A DNA stretch of 64,000 bases, from positions 9,372,286-9,436,285 of the forward strand of contig NC_021683.1 of the NCBI RefSeq assembly GCF_000247815.1, read 5' to 3'. Positions 13,806 to 25,434 of the stretch are shown here, piece after piece. A model generated the notes under the pieces. That model searched no databases. It saw only the letters and a list, made by a program, of their open reading frames with translations, and had not been told where the DNA came from. Both the position numbers and the translations under genes were made by a program. Numbering within the stretch: position 1 is the first letter of the stretch; the number at the start of each line of letters is the position of its first letter. The stretch comes from Ficedula albicollis. Taxonomy: Eukaryota; Chordata; Aves; Passeriformes; Muscicapidae.

Positions 13806-16800
13806 GGACACAGAGCAGACCTGCCAAACCTCCCCCACCAGCACTGCCCCCACCCCAGGCAGGCACTCATGCCCTGCTGAGGGTGCCAGCTGCAGGCAGG
13901 GCTGCCACTCTCCCCTCGTGGCAGTGAGCCCACAGCATGTCCCACCCTCAGAGCTGCTCAGCAGCATCAGCTGGGAAGTCCCTCCACCCCAAGCCACCAC
14001 ATGTCAGCATCTGCCAGCGCTGCTTCTTTTCCCAGGCTGTGGTTTGATAAAACAGTCAATCCACCCCTGGCATCCCAGCAACCAGATTAGGGAAAAAAAA
14101 AAAAAAGCAAAAGAAAACTCAGCTGCACAGCATGAGGGATTCACATGGCATAAACTTTCCACCAATTCAAATTTTCTTAGAAACAGCACTGCTATGTTAG
14201 CCTTGTGCAGCTTGACTAGTCCATCTTTTTTGCAGCCACTATTGCAGCTTGGCAAGACAAAGATCTCATCTCTCTCTGTGTCACCATGTCCATCACACAT
14301 ATCCCCGCTCCTCCCAGCTGGACAAGGCCTGGCAGGCCCTGTGTCCCCGCTGTCCCCAAGCAGGGTGCCTGGATCAGCGATGGGATGGACCTGGCACAGA
14401 CCAGGGTGCTTTCAGGGCACTGCAGCCACTGGGGCATCTGCACGCAGTGTCCCACTTTGTCATTCGCTTGGTTTTGCTAGACCTTAATGTTTAAAATGAA
14501 AAGTCCATTTATTACCCCAGGAAAATACAAAAGATTTTTTTTCTGGCATACAAATTCCCTGTCTTTTTCAGTAGAAAGATCTATTGGTTGGTTTATTAGC
14601 TTTGAAAGCTCTCTATGCCTCTGAGACCTCTGCTGACTCTGAGTTACGGTAATGTTGGATAACTCGGGTATTAATGCCAAGTTGCAAATGAGGTTTATTC
14701 TACTGGGCTGGCTCTTGAGAAGAATGAATGTTTCAGGCCTAAAACTGCCTGTGGTTTCATAAAAAAACCCCCACAACTCTCCCGATTTTCTATTTATTTG
14801 CCATTATAGGAATGATTCCATCCTGCCCTTTGCTTGTCCTCTGGTTAAAGTTTGCCTCTCTGGCAAAAGGTTCAGTGGATTACAAAAGCACAACTCAAAT
14901 TTGGAAATTTACCCAATACAAAATCCCCAGATCCACACTTTGTCATCAGCAGTAACTTTCCACGCCCACAACCCCTGGTGGAGTTCATTCCCAGTTTGCA
15001 TGAGCAGCTCTGTCACAGGGCAGAGTCCCTCTGAGCTGGCCCTGCCCTAATGCTGTGCCCAGCCAGCCTCTGCCCCTGGGCTGTGCCCCGAGCCCAGCTC
15101 TGCCCCTGAGCTGTGCCCCAAGCCCAGCTCTGCCCCTGGGCTGTGCCCCAAGCCCAGCTCTGCCCCTGAGCTGTGCCCAGCCAGCCTCTGCCCCTGGGCT
15201 GTGCCCCGAGCCCAGCTCTGCCCCTGGGCTGTGCTCCAAGCCCAGCCTGACCAGGGCACCACAGCCCCAGCAGCTGCACCCCAGTTCCCAGAGGTTCTTC
15301 CTGCCCTGATTATCCCAGCCCCTTCACTTCCAGTGAGACTGAGATGGAAATTCAGCTGCAGGGTAAATACCCTGAGTAAATAGCCCTGTCCCCTTGCAGA
15401 GCAGCTTTCCCAGCTGGCAGTGAAGCTGCCTGTGGAGCAGGGCCATGCTGCCTGTGCGTGGCTGCTGCCTGGCTCAGGATTCCCCTCCTCTCCCCTGCTC
15501 CCAGCCTGCTGTGGCACAGATGTAAAACAAAGCAGAGCTGTTGACAGTGCTTCCAAGAAATGAATGCAACCAGAAAAAATTGGCCTGGAAAACAAAACCC
15601 ATTCTGCTTCCTTTGCAAAAAGTTCATGAGGGCTGCCTGCTCTGCTCCTGTAGATTGATACACTTGTAGGTCCTTCCTAAGCCAGCTGGGTAACGTGGTG
15701 CCCATATGGAGCAGAAGGGCACATTCACACAGAGGCAGAACACCTGTGAGACGTGTTCCTTCTCATGCCAGAGCAGAATCTCTCAGAGTCTCTCAGAATC
15801 TCTCTGATCTGCACATCAAACAATCCAGGTTTTGTCCTGCCCTGAGGGCTTGTCCCCAGCAATGTCAAAGGAAACTCTTCCCGGACAGAGGATCCTGCAA
15901 CTTTCCTGGCTCTGGCAGAAGGCAGGAGCCAGCCAACAATAGCAGCAGAATTTGTGTTCTTTTTTCTTCCTCCCCACTTAGCTGCTCTCTAGCCAGGAGT
16001 TTTCTTCCACTTTAATGGCTTGCATAAGAGCCCTGAAAGTCAGATATTTTCCCCTGGAGCCTCCAGGATTGGTTCCACCTTGAAACCTCTTGTGCTAGAA
16101 GATTCTTCCCCACCATCCACTCACCAGATGCCCCCAGTTACAGGCAGCTTAGCCTGACCCCAGGAGCTGTCAGGCAGCAGTGATGTGCTGGCTGCTGGCC
16201 TGCCCACAAATAACTGTATTTCACAAATAAAGCAGGTTAATTTAAACCACTACGTCTGACAGCTCCCTAAGGGCCCTTCTAAAGCTAAGACTTAGGCAAT
16301 CATTGGACTTGCAATGTATCATAGTGCTCTGTAGACCTTTTAAATAGAGTGGTCTGGCCAAGATGTGGCTGGATTTAGTCCTGTGCTCAAAGACAGAAGT
16401 GCTGCCAAAAAAAGTGAAGGCTGAATAATCAAAGGAGCTCCCAAGACCATTTTACTGAAATTATTTCAATTCAGGTTATACATAAAAGATGGGTCCTTTT
16501 AAAAAGAGGCCACCCTTCCCTTCATTTAAGAAGCAAAAGCTCTCCATGAACATGCTCTGACATCTCACAAGACTTCACCAAAGCAAAAAGCAGAAGCAGT
16601 AGGTTTGTATTTTAATTGCATAATAAATGTACCTGAGTTCAGGCTTGTACACTCAGTTCTGCCACGCCCACAGGTAAGTTTAAAATACGTCAGCCCTGAC
16701 TGCAAGGACTCACAAACACACTAAAATCATAAAACCACAATTCTGGTTTTTGTCTTGCTGGTAAACTTAAAATTTTCATTTGAGTTCTGAAGGCATAATT

Positions 16801-18364
16801 TTCCATTGTTCCTGGCAAGTGCCAGCAGGTCTCAGGAGCCTGTTCTGCGAGGATACAAGAGGGGACCAAAGGAGGCTGAGGAGCCCTGAAGAAGGGGAAA
16901 TGAGTCCTGACAGGGAGCCCTTGTTGTGGTGATGAGCATCACATAGCTGCAGCCAGAGCTCTGCATGAGGAAATCACTCTCCTCCATCCAAACTGAGCTG
17001 AGCAGGGAGCTCCTGCTGGAGCTCTCTGGGCACTGTGCCTGGGGAGGATTCCAGTGGGCAGCAGGGACGGGACACCCAATGCCTTGCAGGGGACAGAAGA
17101 GAGGCAGAGTGGGCTGTGATGTGGAGCACCCAGCTGGCTCAGCCACTGCTTGTGTCACTGCCTGTGCCACCTGCAGGGCGATCCAGGCTGGGCTGGCCAG
17201 CAGCAGATGGGTGCAGCATGGAGGGGTCACCTGCTGGAGCTGTGTCACCACCGCAGGCACAGCGTGGCTTCATTCCTGGTTTTATTCCTGCTCCTGTCAC
17301 ATGCTGCAGGTCAAGGTTATAATGCTTGGGTGAATTCCACTCACAACAAAGCCAGTATCTGTTGACTCTCACAGCTGATTGTTTTGGAGCAATAAATCAT
17401 GGTTGCCTCCCTGGATACAGAGAACCGAGTGACAACTTGGATTAGAAGTGTGTGGCCTTGCCCTGAGGACCTGCAGTTGATGACTAAACCACCAATTCTG
17501 CTGTTGAGATCCTCTACTCTGACATCCCCTGGGGGCAGAATAGGCTATTTCTAAGCACCAGTTGTGGGAAACACTTCCCTTTCCTGTCCTGCACAGGGCA
17601 GGCAATTAGCTCGTCCCTCTCGGGCAGGAGCGGAGGTTATTTAAAACAGGCACACGAGCTCCCCCGATGGAGGCTCAGGCTGCTGACCCAGTTAGGAGCT
17701 CTCCCGTGCAGGGCAAATTAGCTCAGCATAATGCAATGTGAGATGCAGGAATGATCAGCATGGACACTGTGACTTTGATCTCGGTGATGGGAAGAGCAGC
17801 ATTTCACTTGACACCAATCTTATGGCCTTATTCCCAGCACACTCCAATGCCCCTTGTTTTTTAAACACTCTTTGGCTTTTCCTCTCCTCCTCATTTGCTT
17901 TTGAGACAGGAAGATGTAGCCAAGACCAGCATTTTCAGAGAAGTGAGCATTGATCAGTGAACTTTTATCTAGCAAAGGTTACTGCAGAAGATCACAGAAT
18001 CACATTATCCTTTCTTTGGAATGCTCACATTGCCAGAGGAAAGCACTGGCTCATGTAGAGTAATGCTGCCAAAGAGAGCCTTGGGGCACTGCCACCCCTC
18101 TGGCCAGTGGGCAAGGACACAGACCAGGAAACTCATTCCCTCCACTCTCCTGTGTTCACAAAATGCTGAGGGCACTTCAGCCTCAGCCTGCAGAGAAGAG
18201 TGAGTATTGATACTTTAACACATTGACACACTCCTCTGAGCTGTGCAGTGAAGAAAGCCAAACCCATCAAACCTAGAGGCAGTAGATAAGCTGCAATAGC
18301 GACAATTCAACTCTTAAGAAAATACCCCACAATTCTCAACAACAAAGGTGGTAAAATGTTGAAT
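13806..18364. other. Intergenic region with one minisatellite
   Basis: Apart from the 30-bp minisatellite at 15,051-15,245 and an A run at 14,093-14,106, I see no gene or repeat family. The open frames near 16,800-17,370 are G+C-rich chance frames on both strands. Confidence 0.6.
15051..15245. repeat. 30-bp minisatellite, about 6.5 units
   Basis: Tandem units close to CCCAGCTCTGCCCCTGGGCT followed by GTGCCCCAAG, 30 bases each, with one 28-base unit. Units vary at a few positions (CTGGGCT or CTGAGCT, CCGAG or CCAAG, AGCTC or AGCCTC). Period 30 keeps all frames open, which explains the overlapping open frames on both strands. G-rich on the minus strand. Confidence 0.9.
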
Positions 18365-18515
18365 GGGGCAATCAAATGTCCATGGTGCTATCTCCATCCT
18401 GGAAATACTCAAAGCTTTCCCCAGCAAGGCACTGAGCAACCAACTGAGCAACTTCTAATTTTAGTGGGGTTGGAGCTGAGACCTTCAAATGTCCCTTCTG
18501 ATCTAAACTGTCTTA
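18365..18515 (+). mobile_element. CR1 LINE 3' fragment, diverged
   Basis: Short diverged match to the CR1 3' end in plus orientation: ATCCTGGAAATACTCAAAGC, CTGAGCAACC, GGGGTTGGAGCTGAGACCTT and GTCCCTTCTGATCTAAACTG. It lies just downstream of the predicted OSGIN1 polyadenylation site. Confidence 0.6.
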
Positions 18516-18871
18516 GCTGACTTACTGGTCCAGGCTGAAATCTGGGGTTATTTTGCAGACAGGAGGAGAGAGCAGGTAAACAGGAAAGAGATGTAAGATC
18601 CCCCAGGCAAGAATAAGCTTGGCAAAGAGCCTGGTTTGGCTTTGTCTGAGCATCACAAGAGACAGGCATGGCACTTTACAAAGTTCTTCATCCTACTGAA
18701 GAGCCACAGATACATAGAGAGAAAATTCACAGTAGGGTCCTCCTAGGGAACAGAGGGATGAAGAATTTAGCAGGCACACACCATGCCCTGACACTCAGCA
18801 GGAAGATGATGGTGATGAACAGTTCATTAGGTCTTCTCTGGGTCAGAGATTCAGAGTTAAAACAAACACAA

Positions 18872-20229
18872 GGTAAGTATGAAATCACTTTATTGGGAAG
18901 TTTCATACAAGAATAATCTGTCAGAAAAATGATTCAAGTGTGATACACTAACATCACAGACAAGACCCTCCCACATCACAACTTGAGGCCAATTCATTTA
19001 CAGATATCTCATCCCACTCGGTTTTTCAGAGACTTGTGATGTCAGTGAGTTTCAGTGCAGCACAGGGAGAAGACTCTGTCTTTACATCAAATTAAATTAG
19101 CCATGACTGTGATTTTTCCTGTGAGAGGTTTGAAGCCCCTGTAGGTCTGTTGAGAATGCTGCTTACAGCATAAGGCACCATTGCCATCCACCCCAGCTCA
19201 CTCAGAACAGACTGAAAGACTGTCACAAAATACTCTGCCAATAAAAATCTTTTAGAAAAACAGTATAAAAAGTTGATATATATAGATACAGCATAAAGCT
19301 ACCAAAAAGTGACCGTGCCATTTCCCCCCTTATACAAATAATATTGTTTTTTAAAAAAACATAATACATTAGTAATTCACCCAGTATATAACATATTGCA
19401 CCTTTCCAGAATACTCTATGCAGCAGAAGCCCCATACAGTACGTGGGCACTTCCAAGACAGACCTGCAGCTCCCCTTTAGTTCTGCTTGACCCTACAGCA
19501 GCTGCCAAGAATTTGGCTGTTGCAGGTTAAGGATTTAGAAAGCAGGAAGCTACAAGATGGCAAACCAATTTTTTGTGAATCACTACCACTTCTTCTCAGG
19601 AAGGAGAAGAACCCATCACAGGAATCTCTTGATTTTTAAAAAAAATAATATATTACTTGTTGCTGGTGTCAGTGAGACAACACAGTTTTGAATGTATGTC
19701 AGTTTTCTCTTGCAGAGTGCCCCTCCATGTGCCAAAGAGGTACCTGCAGCACCTGGCAGTGATTTCTGGCCTAACAAGAACACACAGCCAAACCACAGTA
19801 GTGAGTAAAACCAGGTCAGTTTGTTTCATGACGAAACACTGTAAGACACCAACAGACATAGTGGTGTGGCCCTGCTACCTGAAAATAATTGATTCCTCAA
19901 TCCAATTTTTGGTCACCTGGAAGGTTTCAGATAGAAGAGCAATTCTGATCTTGCCCCTTGCTTTCCCAGACACAAGCTTCAGTCCCAGTAACTGTGCACA
20001 GCTATGCAGAAAAGGAGTTGAATTCTCAGGAATTGAAGATACTGCTGTGTGTGGGAGTCACCCTGTATTAATCTGCTCAAATAACTCAGCAAGAACTTAC
20101 TAACTCTCCATATAACCTTGAAGAATACCAGGAATGGCCTTTAGATTTGAGGATATACAAATCAGGTGATTTGCTGCTTCATGGAAAGATCACCAAGACA
20201 TCCAGGTAGTACAGGGATGGGGGTTTTTG
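18872..20229 (-). other. OSGIN1: OSGIN1 3' UTR (predicted)
   Basis: This is the non-coding stretch after the OSGIN1 stop codon. It is AT-rich around 19,220-19,420 with TATA-like runs and no conserved frame. No AATAAA hexamer occurs on the minus strand between the stop and 18,894, so the UTR is predicted to run about 1.35 kb. The exact end is inferred. Confidence 0.55.
18889..18894 (-). terminator. Polyadenylation signal AATAAA for OSGIN1
   Basis: The + strand reads TTTATT, so AATAAA on the gene strand. It is the first such hexamer downstream of the OSGIN1 stop. About 15-35 bases further along the minus strand is a GU-rich stretch (TTGTGTTTGTTTT), as expected for a downstream cleavage element. 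Cleavage is predicted near 18,870. Confidence 0.6.
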
Positions 20230-21223
20230 TTAGGGGGGATTTTTGTTGGCTTTCTTTAACAGAGAGCTGGCAGCAGCCAGAGCCCCTCCCTGCACAAAGC
20301 GTACGAAGTTATCCCCTGCTAGAGGTCCCAGAGCATAGAGCCCTTTCTCCTGAGTGCATTCATAGGTGAATGGATCAACATCTATGGGATTCCTCTTTGG
20401 GTTGACTGGCTGGTCACTGTCCACTGCCAAGTCAATGCCATCATTTGGCAGAAAGGAGAGGTTGGGGTTTGAGCCAGTCAGAACAAGAGCCATGGAAATT
20501 TTATAAGCTTTCTGACAGCCGTTCTTGTCTTGCAAGATGCATTTCTTGTCCTTGCCAAAGGAGAGCACGTGATGTTCAGGGAAGCTGATGTAGTGCTCAT
20601 AGGGCCCAGCACAGGCAGCTGTCTGTTCTTTCATCATCTGGTGCACTTTGTGGTATTCAGGGTACATCATTTTGGGCAGCTGGTTAAAAATAAGGCCTGG
20701 ATCAGTGACTCGTCTCCGAAAAACGTGGATTACTGGAATATTGCAATGGTGGGCAAAGAGAATTGCATCAGCAGCTGTCAGACCAGCACCTACAATCAAG
20801 ACTGGATCTGACATGATGCCAACACTATTGTTCTTCACCGCTTCTTCCAAGGCAGACAGCTGGTGGTGGACATAGGAAAGGTTTTCTCCCTTGACCCCGA
20901 GCCAGGTAGGATTGTCGTATGTTCCCGTAGCCAAAACCACATTCTCTGCATAGATGGAGAAGGGCTCTGTATCACCTTCCACAGTTTTGAAAAATCCATC
21001 CACCTGGAAGACCTCTGTGCTTTTTTCATTAGAGTTCCAGAGTGAGCCACTGCCCTCCTGCAGATCTTTCTGGGTGTGGTTGGAGATGCTCTCTGCACTC
21101 ACTTTCCTCACAGAGGTCACAACAGTGCCACATCTGAAATTCTTCTGCAGTCCTTTCTTCATCACATAGTGCTGGTAATATTGAGCAATGTCCTCTGCTG
21201 TGGCTCTATTGTTTCTGAGGCCT
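20230..21223 (-). CDS. OSGIN1: OSGIN1 coding exon 5 (terminal, NADPH-site and C-terminus)
   Basis: This 994-nt exon encodes the last 330 residues, from RGLRNNRATAEDIAQYY to the C-terminal KNPP, and stops with TAA at 20232-20230. It holds the ATGTYD loop, the second nucleotide-binding motif GAGLTAADA, the block PVIHVFRRRVTDPGLIFNQL, the segment KRNPIDVDPFTYEC and the terminal flavin-contact block GPLAGDNFVRF. Residues about 205-245 form a polar, poorly conserved spacer, somewhat longer than in the human protein as I recall it. The acceptor is TTTGTTACAG. Confidence 0.96.
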
Positions 21224-24200
21224 CTGTAACAAAGTACAAACAAAGGTCAAGCAGCAGTTAAGTAAGAGACTGGAATTTGTCCCCTCTTGCACTGAATGTA
21301 TCCTAGAGCCATCTATCCTGGCACTACCAGAGAAGACTGATCTAGTTTCCTCAATTTCAGCAAAGTTATTCCTGACATATAGAGCTAACAGTCAGGTCCA
21401 GAAGGTGTTGGACAGAGGAAGCTTTCTCTAGCATTAATTCCAACCCCAAGAACATGGTTGGTTATTTAAACCTTCCTCTAATATCTTGCTTCCATTCCAT
21501 TTTTAACTCCTGGACTTCTTAGCATTAATTGTGACACATGTCAAGAGGAGCAGCACCTCAGAGAATGCACAGTAGCTGAAATGATTGTATTTGTCTTTGG
21601 GGTGGCAGCAGTAGAAGCCAGGTGACCACGCTTTCAAGATTTACTCAGAACTCATGGTCATGGATTCATCTCCCCAGTGGGTGTGGAGAAGGACACATTC
21701 CAAGCAGCACTGCAACTTTATCTGAATCACTCAATGTAGAATGGACTGGTTAGGGGGTGTAGGAGGGTGTCCTTTCTCTCACTAAAATCATCCATATCAG
21801 ATGGGTAGCTACATTCAAAGAAGTCCATTCCAGGTTCTCTAAAAATCTACAGATGTTTGCAAATGATCCCACATGGATATCTCACCTTCTCTTTTGCTTT
21901 AACCATTCCTTGAAAGGGAGATCTGGGAGTCCCATCCATTCTCCTCTGCTCAGGGTAATCATAGAGCCCTCTATAGACTGGAACAAGAAGCAGAGCAAAA
22001 TGACTTTTTAAATGTCAAAAAATGAAAAGACAACTTTTCCATGTTTCAATATGGCACAGATCATGAAATCAGTAATTTTCTCTGATCTGCTGTCATGGAT
22101 GAAACCATCCATGTTCTCCAAGAGCAACAAGAGATGGAGAATATAAAGGCCTCTCTTGCTTGCTTTTCTTTTAAACTTTCACTAGACTATACATACAAAA
22201 TGTAACGCAGCTGACTGGCATTTTAGAGGAGCTTTTCTCTCTCCACTCAGCACATTTGGCTATGACACAACACCCAGACCCCAGCTGGCTCCAATTCACT
22301 TACGTGCCAGGCACCTCCAGGAGCATTTCTGCCAAGGACCAGGTGGGGGATGGCTCTGTCAGGCTCATGCCACCAAGTGAGCACAGATTCTGCTGTCCCA
22401 CCAAAGTCTGTGTCTGGACGCTGCAGAGTATCGAACAGAAGAGCCACAGGGTTGTGGGATCGTCCCTCCAAGCCTTCAGACAGATACTCCAAATCCTAGG
22501 GGGACAAAGACCAGACGCTGAAAGGGCACGTACTGCCAGGCAGCAGACTGCTTGTTACTCCAGCATCTCTGATCAGTGGGTTTGGTGTGCTTGGAAGCTC
22601 ATTCACAGGCACACAGAGCTGTTCTTGCCCAAGGGCTGCCTCGAGGACCTTAGCAGCAATGCTGGCATTTCATACAAAGGACGTCTGGATCACAAAGCAA
22701 AATTTGCTTAAGGCTCATTCTGTCTGTGTACTTTGAAAATCCAAACAAGGTAATCACTTTTGATACACCCCTAGGATACTTTACTGGGATGTCATACTGC
22801 TTATCTTTATACAAACCTGATCCAAAACAGAGACTTCTGGTGCCTCTTCCAGTTTTCTCTGAAGAATAGGATGAGGATGGAGAGAGTGTCTTTTGAAGTA
22901 AGGGGTGTAACCAGACAGCAAATATGAGAGACAGATTCCTGAAGGACCATTCCCTGAAAAAACAATGGAAAAGAATTTATACTTCTGGAGAAAGAGCAGT
23001 TCTTCAGACGTGTTTTTAATATGCAGACTAATTCAAAAGATATGACACTGCTATGGATACAGGGGATTTCCTGTTCCAGCATGAACGTATTGGATGGAGT
23101 TGAGGATGTCATTCTACCCCTCACTTTCTCCTATTTCCATTGCAAGGTCCTTAGAACTTGCAGAAAAGACACAGGGTTAAGTCAGGAGTTGCCCTGACCT
23201 GAAGCTTGAAGTCTCTAGCACGGTGATGAATGGAGTTTTTTCTCTAAAATTAGAAGTTTAGAAGCTGATCACTGATTTCACACCAGTGCAGTGTAGTTCA
23301 CTGTGCACAGGACACAAGATCCAGAAAAGAGGATGACTATTGAAGTGAAGGGGAACCAGTTCTTCTCAGCAAGAAATTCCATCTTTTTAGGGATATTTGG
23401 CCATAGCACCTTTGACTAATGGGTCTTGAGGACACTTTCAAATGAGAACCAGCCCTACTGTGGTACTGCAGGGTGTAAAGGAAAAAGTCTCTCTGCCATG
23501 CCAAGAATACAGCACTCTGGACAGGCTGATGTAGGCTGAACTTTGCTGACCACCCAACAGCCAGTGGAAAAACTAGATATATGTGACTCCAAAGCCCAGT
23601 GAGAGTAGCCTGTGGAAAGTTTGCACACGGCTGTTCTCCAGCATGTTTAATACTTTACAGTGAATATATTTATAATTGTCAGCCTGTCTGGCTGCCCGGG
23701 CTTTGCTGCTGTGTGGCCAACAACCATGACAGTGCAGTGACGAAGAGGGGAGGAGACCCCAAGTGACAGCAGCCTGTTGACACAGTGCCAGTGCTGCAAG
23801 GGTGACTGGAGCAAAGGCTGATCCTTGAGGATCTCACAGAGAGGGAGGCCAGGGCTGTAAAGACAGCAGTGAGCTATGTGAGGGGCAGCACGTGTCACAG
23901 CTGGGGACAAAGGCTGCTGTGCTGAGCACGGACCAGCAGCTGCAGGTCGGTGTTTGGAATATTCCACTTGTAGGAAAGTTAGCCAAAATCAACAGCAACA
24001 GACACTGAAAACAAACTAAGCTACAGCTATAGTAAAATAAAACAAATTCCAGGTTACTGCTTTGCTTTAGGAACTACGAGGAGGTACCTAAGCCAAACTT
24101 CACCACCTGAGTGCACAACACACAGAGGATTTATTCTGAACCATGTCTAAGCTTGATATGGATGGTCACAAGAACATCTGGGGCTCAAGCTATTTTACAA

Positions 24201-25413
24201 TGCAACTGCTTCCACGAGGCTGCCAGCACAGCTGAGGGAGCACACAGCCTTCCTGGAGCAGGGCCTAGGGGAGTAGCTGGAATCTTTATGCACTGTTGTC
24301 CAGCTGCAGTGAAACAGCTGGGCTGCTTCAGCCCAACAGCCTCCTCAGAGTGCCTATCTTCACACTGCTTCTGCTGAGGCTTCAGTGGCATCTCCACCCT
24401 GGGTCCCTGCACAGGTGCACCAGGGAGCTACCAAAATATCCCCCTTCCCACCTAGAGACTTGTACAGCTGAGCAGCACAAAGCCATTCTCAGGCAAGAAT
24501 TGCTGGTAGGAGTATCCTTGTCAAACTTGCTGTTAGCAAGGATTAGGGGTGATTTATGTAGCGCTCTAACTTTGGAGCAGCTCCCTCAGGTGCTTTGAAC
24601 TCAATGCCAGATAAGGAGGGAGCCCAGCTCTGCAAGGCATGAATGGCTCAGATGAACAAGGTCCAACACCTGCACAGCTCATGGCTGGTCAGAGGGGAAG
24701 GCACTGACATCATTACTTTGCTCCAAGAATCACCTCCCACTGCAAAGATCCCTCTTGCAAGGGAGGCAAGACAGTTACTATATAACCTGGGTTTTTTAAC
24801 TGGTAGAAAACTGCATTTTATGAGTCTGCTAAATCTGTACAAAATCAGCATAACTCACTCATGTTTTAAAAGAGATTGGTGAAAAATTTCAAGAAACTTT
24901 AACAGCATCTGGAGTACTTTCTAAACAGGCATAATGGTGGAAAAAACTCACACAAGCCTACCTTCAATTCAAGCACTAAAGATAATCACAGCAAGCTGAT
25001 TAACTATCAGTACTGAAAAGGTTTCAAATAGTTCTAAATATCCAACAGAGAAAAAGCAAGCTCAGATGAACTGATGCTCAAAAGGTTACCAATTTTACCA
25101 TTAAAAATAGGCATGTGTTTTAATTTGTCAAATTTGTCCTTACTTCTCACAGCTCTTAGAGGTCTCTCTCTTAGTATTATAGGAAGTTTGGGAAAGGATG
25201 CAGAAACAGTAGTCAGGCAATTGTGGTTTGAGTGAGAACATGTGGAACTGGAACAGAAGTTTAAGACAGCAAGTCCAAAGCAACAACAGCAGGAGGGAAC
25301 ACTGCAGTGCTGGCAGGAGAAGGCTCACCTATGATCACAACAGGCAGGGTCTTGAGCCCACCCTTATTTGGGGGTCTGGTCACTAATGGATACATCTTCC
25401 CGTCTGGAAGCAT
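20230..25413 (-). CDS. OSGIN1: OSGIN1, oxidative stress induced growth inhibitor 1 (five coding exons)
   Basis: Spliced minus-strand gene: join of 25413-25329, 22953-22817, 22495-22304, 21977-21886 and 21223-20230, giving 499 residues plus a TAA stop. All four introns are GT-AG and the frame is continuous. Visible motifs: a Rossmann FAD-binding GNGPSG (residues 29-34), DLEYLSEGLEGR (75-86), GGAWH (134-138), ATGTYD (267-272), a second dinucleotide-binding GAGLTAADA (314-322) and a C-terminal flavin-site block GPLAGDNFVRFVQGG (468-482). This is the layout of FAD/NADPH monooxygenase-like proteins. The end ALAAASSLLKKANKNPP and NQLPKM fit OSGIN1 better than its paralogue OSGIN2, which ends differently. 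In mammals OSGIN1 (OKL38) is a stress-induced, NRF2- and p53-responsive growth suppressor linked to mitochondria; its enzymatic reaction is poorly defined. The start ATG at 25413 is the first ATG of the predicted transcript and has a purine at -3. The length is close to the human protein of about 477 residues. No frame breaks were seen. Confidence 0.93.
21224..21885 (-). other. OSGIN1 intron before the last exon
   Basis: GT-AG intron (GTGAGA to TTACAG) of 662 bases. I see no coding potential, repeat or RNA gene in it. Confidence 0.85.
21886..21977 (-). CDS. OSGIN1: OSGIN1 coding exon 4
   Basis: This 92-nt exon encodes SIEGSMITLSRGEWMGLPDL and PFKEWLKQKR, plus two bases of a split arginine codon. 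The acceptor is TTGTTCCAG and the donor is AAG|GTGAGA. It is too short to stand out as an open frame. It was found by following the reading frame from GGAWH and matching the SIEGSM...WMGLPDL block typical of OSGIN1. Confidence 0.94.
21978..22303 (-). other. OSGIN1 intron between coding exons 3 and 4
   Basis: GT-AG intron (GTAAGT to TTCCAG) of 326 bases, without visible features. Confidence 0.85.
22304..22495 (-). CDS. OSGIN1: OSGIN1 coding exon 3
   Basis: This exon is exactly 64 codons, phase 0 at both ends. It encodes DLEYLSEGLEGRSHNPVALL through LVLGRNAPGGAWH. The GGAWH segment corresponds to the GGxW-type motif of flavin-dependent monooxygenases. The acceptor is CCCCCTAG and the donor is CAC|GTAAGT. 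The sequence is strongly conserved with the human protein as I remember it. Confidence 0.95.
22496..22816 (-). other. OSGIN1 intron between coding exons 2 and 3
   Basis: GT-AG intron (GTTTGT to CCCTAG) of 321 bases, without visible features. Confidence 0.85.
22817..22953 (-). CDS. OSGIN1: OSGIN1 coding exon 2 (FAD-binding loop)
   Basis: This 137-nt exon completes the FAD-binding Rossmann motif (GNGPSGICLSYLLSGYTPY) and continues with HPHPILQRKLEEAPEVSVLDQ. The acceptor is a long pyrimidine tract ending TTTTTTCAG and the donor is CAG|GTTTGT. The frame closes exactly on a codon boundary. A longer open frame exists here in a different register, but it has no homology and is a shadow. Confidence 0.93.
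22954..25328 (-). other. OSGIN1 intron between coding exons 1 and 2
   Basis: GT-AG intron (GTGAGC to TTTTCAG) of 2,375 bases. The open frames inside it (23,650-24,900) have no recognisable homology, and no repeat family was recognised. Confidence 0.8.
25329..25413 (-). CDS. OSGIN1: OSGIN1 coding exon 1 (start codon)
   Basis: This is the first coding exon, carrying 28 codons plus one base. It encodes MLPDGKMYPL followed by a short basic linker, and ends in TLPVVII, the beta-strand that leads into the FAD-binding glycine loop. The donor is G|GTGAGC, so the glycine codon of GNGPSG is split between exons. The exon continues upstream as 5' UTR to an acceptor at 25431 or 25434. The N-terminus is not conserved with the human protein until LPVVIIG, so the exact start is inferred from the first available ATG. 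Confidence 0.85.
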
Positions 25414-25434
25414 TTCTGCTCTGGAATCTACCTG
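25414..25434 (-). other. OSGIN1: OSGIN1 5' UTR part of exon 2 with tandem acceptor
   Basis: The bases between the start codon and the upstream acceptor are 5' UTR. The acceptor reads TTTCAGCAG, giving two possible AGs three bases apart (exon start at 25434 or 25431). Both choices leave the coding frame unchanged, because the difference falls in the UTR. Confidence 0.6.

Noticed and set aside
15013..15595. Repetitive open frames on both strands near the 30-bp repeat
   Set aside because: Explained by the minisatellite period of 30. There is no homology and no splice structure.
17991..18015. GATCACAGAATCACATT, reminiscent of a reversed CR1 tip
   Set aside because: Only about 17 bases match before the sequence becomes unrelated; too short to call.
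20530..21261. Plus-strand frames opposite the last OSGIN1 exon
   Set aside because: Antisense shadows of a conserved coding exon.
22807..23124. 105-codon minus-strand frame
   Set aside because: It is a different register over OSGIN1 coding exon 2; the true exon (22817-22953) is shorter and in another frame.
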